A program made the position numbers and the translations under genes. Shown here piece by piece: positions 43,756 to 50,063 of a stretch of DNA of 50,063 nucleotides. Under the pieces are notes generated by a model. It did not search any database. It was not told the DNA's origin and was given only the letters and a program-made list of their open reading frames with translations. Source of the DNA: Bdellovibrio sp. GTDB lineage: Bacteria; Myxococcota; SpSt-1050. The stretch is taken from the NCBI GenBank assembly GCA_020725805.1, contig DYEF01000097.1, forward strand, positions 1-50,063, read 5' to 3'. Within the stretch, counting starts at the first letter, position 1; the number at the start of each line of letters is the position of its first letter.

Positions 43756-44742
43756 GTGATTAAGAAACTCTTTATGTGGCTATTAAATCTCTTCTTTAAG
43801 AAAAGAGAGGAGATGATTCCAATTAAGGGAGATATCAGAAAGATTCTGATAATCCGTACCGATGAGAGACTCGGAGAGATAATTCTCACATTGCCGCTGA
43901 TAAATCATCTGAGAAGGGTTTACAGGGATGCTGAAATCACATTTCTTATGTGCAGAAAATATGAAAAATTGTTTGATTACATTGATTGCGACAAACTCAT
44001 TTCGTTTGAAAAAAGGGATTTTTCGGGACTCCTTGCTTTTATTGTGAAACTTAGAAGAACTTATTACGACCTGATTGTGCTGGGAGGAAAGATTTACCCG
44101 CCTTCCCTGACGTCATATCTCCTGCTCGGTCTTGCCAGAGGAAGGTTTAAGGCGGCAATCAGGCAGAAGGATTTCAATCCGTTCGTCAACCTTCCTGTCA
44201 GTATCGGGACGGACTCTGAGGCGGTTTCAAAGTCAGAGCTGGCCGCAAAGATTACCGGAGCAGAGCTGCCGTTTGACAATTCACTGGGATTTGATATTGA
44301 ATCAGGGAAAAAATATGATGTAATGATTTTTACAGATGCAAGGAAGTATGACCATCTCATACCGGTTGAGACATTATCTGATATCCTGAAAACGATGATT
44401 GTCAGTGGTCTTAGAATTCTGGTCGTTTCCGGAAGGGAAAATTCTGACAGAATCGAGGAACTGAAGAGAGAAATTTCTGGTAATAGTATTGATTTTATCT
44501 CTTCTCCGCCGCTTGAGGAACTGATGAAACTGATAAAGATGAGCAAATCTGTAATAGCAGCCAACACAGGTGTGATGCATCTCTCGGTTGCGCTGAAAAC
44601 ACCCACCTGCGGGATATTTGTAAATGCACCGCATAAGGTCTGGGGATACGATTTTCCTCCTCATCTGATGATAGATGCAAGAGAGGAAGAGATAGATGTA
44701 AAGAGAATTGCAGATTTTGTAAAATCGGCACCTGACAGATGA
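43756..44742 (+). CDS. GT9-family glycosyltransferase (heptosyltransferase-like)
   Basis: A 328-residue protein with the ADP-heptose:LPS heptosyltransferase layout: N-terminal ILIIRTDERLGEIILTLPLINHLRR (Rossmann 1, with the usual 'GD' replaced by 'GE') and C-terminal ANTGVMHLSVALKTPTCGIFV nucleotide-sugar binding segment. It is cytoplasmic and peripheral, with a basic amphipathic N-terminus. It probably adds a sugar to lipopolysaccharide or another envelope glycan; the donor is uncertain. Start is GTG 43756, with GAAGGA upstream. It is convergent with phoR. Confidence 0.85.
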   Translation: MIKKLFMWLLNLFFKKREEMIPIKGDIRKILIIRTDERLGEIILTLPLINHLRRVYRDAEITFLMCRKYEKLFDYIDCDKLISFEKRDFSGLLAFIVKLRRTYYDLIVLGGKIYPPSLTSYLLLGLARGRFKAAIRQKDFNPFVNLPVSIGTDSEAVSKSELAAKITGAELPFDNSLGFDIESGKKYDVMIFTDARKYDHLIPVETLSDILKTMIVSGLRILVVSGRENSDRIEELKREISGNSIDFISSPPLEELMKLIKMSKSVIAANTGVMHLSVALKTPTCGIFVNAPHKVWGYDFPPHLMIDAREEEIDVKRIADFVKSAPDR

Positions 44743-44790
44743 TATGCCCCAAAATCACACTTCGCAAACTGATTTAATTCTGTTATCTGT

Positions 44791-46518
44791 CTAAATGGTT
44801 TTCGGGAGTCTGACGGTAAACCTTGAACCTTTTTGTTCCTCGCTTGTCACTTCTATAGCCCCGTTGTGTCTGTTTATGATATGTTTGACGATTGAGAGTC
44901 CGAGTCCGGTTCCGCCCGATGCCCTGCTGCGGGATTTGTTGGCTACATAGAATCTCTCGAATATTCTGTCGATATCCTGACGTGGAATACCGATTCCGGT
45001 ATCTTCGATTTCGACAATGATATGTCTTTCATCTTCTGATGTCGATACGGTAATACTGCCTGTGTCGGTATATTTTACCGCGTTATCTATAAGATTTATG
45101 AGTGCCTGTTCGATCTTGAGACGGTCGCACGTAAAGACAGATTTGCTTGTAAGTCTGGTGTTTAGTGTAATATTCTTTTCGGTCAGCCTTTTTCTGAACA
45201 GCGGAAGTATTTCATCTATCAGTTCATTTATATCACATTCCGAAAACTCAAACTGAATTCCGCTTTCGAGCAACGAGAGGGAGAGAAGGTCGTTGACGAT
45301 GTTGATCATACGCTGGGTGTGATTTCTTATTATTTCGAGATATCTTCTGTGTGTCTCATCGGTGATTTCGTCGTTTAATGTGTCGATGAAGCCGTTTATC
45401 GCTGTAAGAGGGGTCTTGAGTTCGTGGCTTGCGTTCGAAACGAACTCCTTTTTGTAAATCTGCATCTTCTTGATGTTGGTAATGTTGTAAAGAAGGACTA
45501 CTACAATGTCATTCGCCTCATCATAGGATGAACTTATCAGGTAGTAATCGGAATTTATCTCTGTCTCATCAGAGCATCTGTCCTTTATCTCGAAACTCTT
45601 CTTGATGATGTTGTTGAGGTCCGCATTTTTCAGCACCTCATATAGTTTTCTGCCCGAAATATCACTGCTGCCGGCACGGGCTATCTCTGAAAAACCACGG
45701 TTTGCAAGAAGGATATTGAAATCCCTGCTGACGAGTATTATGCCTTCATTTATCGATGAGATTACTGAATTCAGTTCGTTGGTTCTTTTCTGGTTCTGAA
45801 TAAGGAGTTTCTGGATTTCAGAAAGCATATTGTTGAACGTGTTATACAGAAGTTCGTACTCTTTCGAAGGCGGAAGCAGAAGCCTTGCCGAGAAATCTCC
45901 TCTCTGAATCTTCTCTGATACCTGTATCATTTCATCAACGGGTCTGAGCATTCTGGATGTTATAATGAAAGTCAGTATATAAAAGAGCAGAATCGTAGCA
46001 ATACCGTAAATAACTATCGGGTTGCTGAGTCTGTTGATCTTCTGCATAAAATCGTTGAGCGGCATACTTATCCGGACTGCTCCGATAATTTTATTCTCTT
46101 TAGTGACAGGAATTGCCAGATATGCCATATCGCTGTTGAGGGTCTTGCTGTGACGTAAAGAGTGACCGGTAGCTCCTCCAAGCGCCTTGACAAATTCGGG
46201 TCTGTCCCTGTGGTTTTCCATTTCGTGGACATCTTTTTCCGAGTCAGCAATGACATTCCCTTCATTGTCTATCAGTGTCACACGGTACTGAATCTGGAAA
46301 TTCTTCTTCAGGTGTTCAATGTTTTCTCTGATCTTTTCATCTCCTGAAGTAAGATAAATCTCTTCTATGATCTCTGCCTTTGTCCGCATTTCATTATAGA
46401 TTATTTCACTCAGCTCAATCTGGGAATATGTCTTGATTGCAAAGAGCAGGATTACGGTGAGTATCAGATATGGTATTGAAATAAGTAAAAATATTCTGGT
46501 CTTAAAGGATATTTTCAT
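44791..46518 (-). CDS. phoR: PhoR-like sensor histidine kinase
   Basis: A 575-residue membrane kinase: TM1 (about 8-28), extracytoplasmic sensor (about 30-165), TM2 (about 168-190), HAMP (about 190-243), PAS (about 250-345), HisKA with H365 in SNASHELKTPL, and HATPase with N box (QALINLIDNAVKY), DTGIGIP and GGTGLGLSIVKHI. This is the phosphate-sensing PhoR architecture with an added periplasmic domain. It overlaps phoB by four bases (ATGA), and the neighbouring porin fits a Pho regulon, although no pst or phoU genes are in the window. Confidence 0.87.
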   Translation of the reverse strand: MKISFKTRIFLLISIPYLILTVILLFAIKTYSQIELSEIIYNEMRTKAEIIEEIYLTSGDEKIRENIEHLKKNFQIQYRVTLIDNEGNVIADSEKDVHEMENHRDRPEFVKALGGATGHSLRHSKTLNSDMAYLAIPVTKENKIIGAVRISMPLNDFMQKINRLSNPIVIYGIATILLFYILTFIITSRMLRPVDEMIQVSEKIQRGDFSARLLLPPSKEYELLYNTFNNMLSEIQKLLIQNQKRTNELNSVISSINEGIILVSRDFNILLANRGFSEIARAGSSDISGRKLYEVLKNADLNNIIKKSFEIKDRCSDETEINSDYYLISSSYDEANDIVVVLLYNITNIKKMQIYKKEFVSNASHELKTPLTAINGFIDTLNDEITDETHRRYLEIIRNHTQRMINIVNDLLSLSLLESGIQFEFSECDINELIDEILPLFRKRLTEKNITLNTRLTSKSVFTCDRLKIEQALINLIDNAVKYTDTGSITVSTSEDERHIIVEIEDTGIGIPRQDIDRIFERFYVANKSRSRASGGTGLGLSIVKHIINRHNGAIEVTSEEQKGSRFTVRLPKTI

Positions 46519-47201
46519 ATGTCAATTTTATAACCGACTCCGCGGATATTCTGAATAAGTTTTGAGGCCTCTTTGAGCTTTTCCCTGAGGTTTCTGATGT
46601 GGACATCGATAGTCCTGTCGATTACAACCTTCTCGTCTCCCCAGAGTTCGTTCAGCAACTGCTCGCGTGAAAATACCCAGCCGGGCTTTCTGGCCAGCGT
46701 ATAGAGGATTCTGAATTCGGTTGTCGTCAGTTCTATCTTTTTCTCTTTTACATAGACTTCGAACTTATTGGGATCGATTCTGAGTATGTTGTTAATCTTT
46801 ATCGTCTTTCCTTCAGTTTTTTCGGGCAATCCCCTTCTCATTACTGCCTTTATTCTTGCTATGAGTTCCCTTATATTAAAGGGCTTGGTTATGTAATCGT
46901 CGGCTCCTATCTCCAGACCGGTAATCTTATCTATATCTTCGTTTTTGGCACTCAGAAATATTATGGGGATTGAGGCAGTCTCGGGATTGAATTTGAGTTG
47001 TTTGGCAATCTCCATTCCGTCCATCTGCGGGAGCATTATATCCAGAATTATGAGGTCCGGCAGATACTTCTGGGAGGTGTAGTTCAGCATACTCTCGCCG
47101 TCATTAAATCCTTTTACGACAAAACCGCTCTTCTCGAGATTAATTTTTACAAGTTCCACAATATCAGGTTCGTCGTCTACAATAAAAATGGTCTTTTTCA
47201 T
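46515..47201 (-). CDS. phoB: PhoB-like response regulator (OmpR family)
   Basis: A 228-residue transcription regulator. The receiver domain has D9/D10, phosphoacceptor D54, T/S at 84 and K106. The C-terminal winged helix (about 130-228) has the PhoB/OmpR recognition region (GDEKVVIDRTIDVHIRNLREKL). It is transcribed together with phoR. A weak AAAGAGG lies about 10 nt before the ATG. A 14-bp motif upstream (47233-47246) is identical to one ahead of the porin, which suggests autoregulation and a shared regulon. Confidence 0.9.
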   Translation of the reverse strand: MKKTIFIVDDEPDIVELVKINLEKSGFVVKGFNDGESMLNYTSQKYLPDLIILDIMLPQMDGMEIAKQLKFNPETASIPIIFLSAKNEDIDKITGLEIGADDYITKPFNIRELIARIKAVMRRGLPEKTEGKTIKINNILRIDPNKFEVYVKEKKIELTTTEFRILYTLARKPGWVFSREQLLNELWGDEKVVIDRTIDVHIRNLREKLKEASKLIQNIRGVGYKIDI

Positions 47202-47232
47202 ACTAATAGAACCTCTTTACGATAGATTTTGA

Positions 47233-47246
47233 AATTTTGCAAATTA
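47233..47246 (-). promoter_or_regulatory. 14-bp motif upstream of phoB, shared with porin
   Basis: AATTTTGCAAATTA on the forward strand, in the phoB leader/promoter region. The same 14 bases occur at 48523-48536 upstream of the porin in the same orientation. The core TTTGCAAA is palindromic. It is a candidate site for PhoB or for a co-regulator. Confidence 0.5.
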
Positions 47247-47259
47247 CCTTCATTATATC

Positions 47260-47294
47260 AAAAAAAGCAGGGGAGGATATTCTCCTCACCCTGC
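47260..47294 (-). terminator. rho-independent terminator after the porin
   Basis: On the reverse strand, CCCTGC/GCAGGG and TCCTC/GAGGA arms make an 11-bp stem with one bulged base and a 5-nt loop (47294-47267), followed by seven T (47266-47260). It lies 14 bp after the porin stop and separates it from phoBR. Confidence 0.92.
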
Positions 47295-47308
47295 CTGAAT
47301 CAGAGATT

Positions 47309-48472
47309 TCAGTAACTTACCAGTGCCTGCAGAATGACCTGTGAGATATCTTTATTCTTTTCTGTATCCTCGAACATCTCCTTCGTATAATTGAGGCCGA
47401 TTGCCGCCTTGTTGTCCACAAAGTAGTAATACGGACCTGCAATAAGGATGCTCTTGCCGTCCTTATCCTTGTCTGTATTCGGGTCATATTTGTCATATCT
47501 GAAGAATAATCCCGTCTGGTTTGATTCCAGAAGCTTTTCGAGTTTTATTCTCGAAGATACCGAATATCCGGCGCCTTTTGAAATCTTTGTGTTTTCTGAA
47601 TCGAATCCGTCTTCCGCCATAAGATACTGGCCGAGCAGTAAAAAATAATCGTGGTCGAACGAGAGACCAAATGCCATTCTCTGTCTGACGCTCTCTGCAT
47701 CTGGTTTTGTCTTATCTGTATTTGCCTTTCCGTAGCCTATATAATAGTGGAGCATAAGTCCTTTTACGATATCCATCTCGGGAAGAGGCCTGACCGAAAT
47801 TCTTGCAAGATAATCTTTAACCTTTGTGTCTTCGGGTTTCTTGTATCCTTCTCCGTTTACGGCGGAAACGACTAACTCTCCGTATTTTGCCGGCAGATTG
47901 TATGCAAGGCTTAATCCTCTGTCGGCAGAGTTCAGAACCTTTGCCCTGTCAGTAAATGAGGAAGTCCACCATCTCATTCCTACAAATTTATCCTCAAAGC
48001 TCACCCAAGGCGTCGGAATCTGACCAAACTGAAGCTTGAGACCTTTCAGTCCCATATCCTCGAGTTCCAGATAAGCGTATTTTAAAAATGCCACGTATAA
48101 ACCATTTATTCCGGCTGACTTGATCTCTGTCTGGTCCTTTCCGTCAACTGTCTTTACCTCATAGGTTCCCTTTGCACCGATATCAGAAAACTCCCCGACA
48201 TCGAGTGTGAGTCTGTAATTTACTTTCATTCCTTCCGCATCTTCCTTTGTAAGACTGCCTTTTACACCAAAATACGCCCTTTTTACATTGAATGAATTCA
48301 GGTCCTGTTTCCCCTCGGTCATATCGTAGGTGTAGTCGGCAAAGATATCAAATGACGGTTTGATAGCCTGTGCCCCGGCTCCCGAAAAGTGGAGAAGAAT
48401 TACCGCAAATACTGCAATAATCCCAAGTGTTGTCAGTCTGTTGTCTTCAAAAATTCTCTTCGCTTTCTTCAT
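47309..48472 (-). CDS. outer-membrane porin, possibly phosphate-related
   Basis: A 387-residue exported protein with a long signal peptide (cleavage probably after GAQA, about residue 36) and a body of alternating amphipathic strands (FNVKRAYFGVKGSL, KVNYRLTLDVGEF, YVAFLKYAYLEL, LKLQFGQIPTPW) as in the OprO/OprP-like porin family; it ends in an aromatic residue (LVSY). This family includes phosphate-selective porins. Placement next to phoBR, the shared 14-bp motif and the absence of a -35 element support phosphate regulation. AAAGGAGG lies before the ATG. A strong terminator follows. Confidence 0.82.
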   Translation of the reverse strand: MKKAKRIFEDNRLTTLGIIAVFAVILLHFSGAGAQAIKPSFDIFADYTYDMTEGKQDLNSFNVKRAYFGVKGSLTKEDAEGMKVNYRLTLDVGEFSDIGAKGTYEVKTVDGKDQTEIKSAGINGLYVAFLKYAYLELEDMGLKGLKLQFGQIPTPWVSFEDKFVGMRWWTSSFTDRAKVLNSADRGLSLAYNLPAKYGELVVSAVNGEGYKKPEDTKVKDYLARISVRPLPEMDIVKGLMLHYYIGYGKANTDKTKPDAESVRQRMAFGLSFDHDYFLLLGQYLMAEDGFDSENTKISKGAGYSVSSRIKLEKLLESNQTGLFFRYDKYDPNTDKDKDGKSILIAGPYYYFVDNKAAIGLNYTKEMFEDTEKNKDISQVILQALVSY

Positions 48473-48499
48473 AAAGAACCTCCTTTAATGGGCAGGAAG

Positions 48500-48551
48500 A
48501 TTATAAGTAACCGGTTAAGCCGAATTTTGCAAATTATTAAGATTGTGTTAA
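48500..48551 (-). promoter_or_regulatory. porin promoter with 11-bp phased repeats
   Basis: Reverse strand: TATAAT at 48505-48500, with no -35 hexamer at the expected place. Upstream hexamers occur with an 11-bp period: TTAACA (48551-48546), TTAATA (48540-48535), a non-matching CAAAAT (48529-48524) and TTAACC (48518-48513). Such phasing is the layout of PhoB/PhoP boxes, which replace the -35 at activated promoters. The 14-bp motif shared with phoB lies at 48523-48536. Confidence 0.55.
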
Positions 48552-48566
48552 TTTTTTTCGGGGTTT

Positions 48567-49889
48567 TTATTTGCCGTAGTACTGCTTGATGATGTTCTTT
48601 ACCTGCTCTGCGTCTGATGCATTTGGCATTACTTCTATGTATTTTTCATAATTCTTTACTGCCAGATCAGGTTGCCCGAGTTTGGCATATGTCGTTCCGA
48701 GACCTCTGTAGGCCAGTCCGAATGTAGGGTCTGCGGCTATTGCCATGGCATATTCGTCTCTCGCCTGTTCGTATTTCGATTCCATAAAGTACTGGTTTCC
48801 CTTTTTGTAGTGCTCGAGGGCGGATTTTTTTGCCTTGACCGGTATCTTTGTCCCGGCTGTTTTGGATGTGCCGGTACTTGTCTGTGTTTCGTTTCCTCCG
48901 GTTGCCGGCTTTTCCTGTGATTCCCTGTTCTGAATGGCCGGTATTGCCCCGAGCGCCGGAGTGCTTTTGAGGTCTTTTATAAGGTCGCTCTTCGACGAAC
49001 TCACGACTATCTGGTAGTAGATGAAACCCGCAATACAGGCAAGTACAATCAGGGAGATGGCCGGAATTGTTATTGATGTCTTTTTTACGGTGTATGGCTG
49101 GGATGAGAGTATGATAACGTCTTTCTTCTCTGCTGTTTCAGCCTTGCGGGGTGATTCTGAAGTTGCAGGTTTCTTATCTTCTTCCTGAACTGTCTGAACC
49201 GGTTGGATTTCGGGAATCTCCGTTGCAAGTTCTATTTTCTCCTCTGCTATGGGCGGATTAAACGGCCGGGACGCGGGTACGCTCTGGTTTTCGGGCATAA
49301 CAAGGGAAGAGTCGATCTGAATGCTCGATGAGGCAGAGATGTATCCGGATTGTGCCGGTTGTGATGTGACAGGAATCGGAGGCGGAATATTTGCCGGAAT
49401 CGGCGGTGGCACTGCTGCCGGAATGGGTGGCGGTGCGAATGACTGAACCGGTGGTACCGGAGGCGGGGCTGCACTGCTGTCATACCAGACCTGTTCGGGT
49501 TTTGCAAACAATGCCTCCCGTGACTGCTGCACTTCTGTTTGTGTCAGTTCGAATTCCGGTTTGATATCTTCACTGAAGAGCTGGGGCTGGGAGACAGGTG
49601 CAACGGCCGGAGGCGGCGGATTAGTGCTTTGCTGAAAGGCCGGAGGGGACGGCGGAGGTACAGAGAACGGCGGAGGTATAACAGGGGGAGGAATCTGTAC
49701 GTTTGTCTGCAAAGGCATATTTTCACCGGCATTTGCCACCGGATTGTATACCTCTGGTACCTGTGAGATATCCTGCTCAACCGGGTTCAGGACATTTTTA
49801 CACTTCGGACAGTATAATTTTGCATTTTTCGGAAGAGACTTAATAGTCAGATTCAGTTCGAAACTACAACTTGAACACCTGAGCTTCAT
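48567..49889 (-). CDS. MJ0042-type zinc-ribbon, poly-Pro, TM and TPR protein
   Basis: A 440-residue protein. An N-terminal zinc ribbon (CSSC..CPKC) is followed by a very Pro-rich disordered region with many PPP runs (about 65-215), one TM helix (about 268-292) and an extracytoplasmic region with TPR units (about 355-435, ALEHYKKGNQYFMESKYEQA). The layout recalls GltJ/AgmX-type proteins of the myxobacterial gliding and polarity machinery, but the similarity is architectural only. The PPP runs imply dependence on EF-P. There is no Shine-Dalgarno sequence; a -10 element ends 8 nt before the ATG. Confidence 0.82.
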   Translation of the reverse strand: MKLRCSSCSFELNLTIKSLPKNAKLYCPKCKNVLNPVEQDISQVPEVYNPVANAGENMPLQTNVQIPPPVIPPPFSVPPPSPPAFQQSTNPPPPAVAPVSQPQLFSEDIKPEFELTQTEVQQSREALFAKPEQVWYDSSAAPPPVPPVQSFAPPPIPAAVPPPIPANIPPPIPVTSQPAQSGYISASSSIQIDSSLVMPENQSVPASRPFNPPIAEEKIELATEIPEIQPVQTVQEEDKKPATSESPRKAETAEKKDVIILSSQPYTVKKTSITIPAISLIVLACIAGFIYYQIVVSSSKSDLIKDLKSTPALGAIPAIQNRESQEKPATGGNETQTSTGTSKTAGTKIPVKAKKSALEHYKKGNQYFMESKYEQARDEYAMAIAADPTFGLAYRGLGTTYAKLGQPDLAVKNYEKYIEVMPNASDAEQVKNIIKQYYGK

Positions 49890-49897
49890 AGGGAGTG

Positions 49898-49925
49898 ATT
49901 TTACTGATTTATTTTTTTAATTCAA
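49898..49925 (-). promoter_or_regulatory. promoter of zinc-ribbon/TPR gene, leaderless layout
   Basis: Reverse strand: TTGAAT (49925-49920), 16 bp, TAAAAT (49903-49898), then only 8 nt to the ATG at 49889. No Shine-Dalgarno sequence is present, consistent with a leaderless mRNA. Confidence 0.6.
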
Positions 49926-50016
49926 CAAAAAAGATGTCACGGATAAGAATTGCCTGAAGTTTTGTAATCCGGATTTATCCCTGTTGTTGCATAAAATGTA
50001 TTTACCTGAATATACC

Positions 50017-50028
50017 CCAAAATTTTGG
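50017..50028. promoter_or_regulatory. 12-bp perfect palindrome near window end
   Basis: CCAAAATTTTGG lies in the divergent region beyond the zinc-ribbon/TPR gene, about 15 bp before a possible ATG (50043) of a forward gene running off the window. It could be an operator; nothing more can be shown. Confidence 0.25.
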
Positions 50029-50063
50029 TATTTTTAGAGTGTATGAGAGCAGGGATTATTGAT

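Noticed and set aside
44734-44792. GACAGAT...ATCTGTC as terminator between GT9 and phoR
   Set aside because: Arms are over 45 bp apart with no T-run; likely coincidence.
50043-50063. Start of a forward gene (MRAGIID...) at the window edge
   Set aside because: Only seven codons are visible and no Shine-Dalgarno sequence is present; an exopolyphosphatase-like start was considered but cannot be supported.

Overview
The window reads as a chromosomal segment of a diderm, Gram-negative bacterium with moderate-to-low GC content. It is probably a Myxococcota or other former deltaproteobacterial lineage. This rests on gene content, not on any search: Hanks-type Ser/Thr kinases with PEGA domains, double-FHA proteins, PATAN (DUF4388) response regulators, MJ0042-type zinc-ribbon/Pro-rich/transmembrane proteins, Dickkopf/EGF-like Cys-rich lipoproteins, FG-GAP/ASPIC lipoproteins and an lptCAB cluster. 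No rRNA, tRNA, CRISPR array, phage gene or transposase was seen.

Layout. 0.2-10.3 kb, all forward: a small basic protein, a PEGA Ser/Thr kinase, then a tightly packed run of a tiny helical protein, dapF, a REC-GAF-degenerate GGDEF protein, a REC-PATAN protein, an exported helical protein and a zinc-ribbon/double-FHA protein. 10.6-15.1 kb: two large Cys-rich lipoproteins and a small zinc ribbon. 15.1-17.9 kb, reverse: a zinc-ribbon/TM protein and a helical-repeat protein. 18-30.6 kb: an exported-protease region with an M4-like metalloprotease, nitroreductase, outer-membrane proteins, an NlpC/P60-like protein, a sensor kinase, a broken carbamoyltransferase start, a matrixin-like protease and an M16 peptidase. 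30.8-38.6 kb, forward: an amidohydrolase, a Ser/Thr kinase with a ribbon-helix-helix tail, upp, hpt, a membrane protein, a repeat lipoprotein and lptC-lptA-lptB. 38.7-43.5 kb: an FG-GAP lipoprotein (reverse), a tiny lipoprotein, a VanZ-like protein, gcvH and gcvPA. 43.7-49.9 kb: a GT9 glycosyltransferase, then reverse-strand phoR/phoB, a porin and a zinc-ribbon/TPR protein.

Main observation. Three exported proteins of unrelated fold (M4-like, NlpC/P60-like and matrixin-like) end in the same short tail, G-C-x-C-[ST]-[VL]-[LI]-x, at the extreme C-terminus and preceded by a low-complexity Asp/Ser/Thr linker. There is no C-terminal membrane helix or basic tail, so it does not fit the MYXO-CTERM layout. 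It looks like an unrecognised C-terminal sorting or attachment signal. Similar Asp-rich linkers follow the lipidated Cys of lipoproteins in the same window.

Other points of note: several genes without a Shine-Dalgarno sequence have a good -10 hexamer only 7-12 nt before the start codon, which implies leaderless mRNAs. An identical 14-bp motif lies upstream of both phoB and the porin, and 11-bp-phased repeats sit where the porin's -35 should be. A kinase is fused to a DNA-binding ribbon-helix-helix domain.
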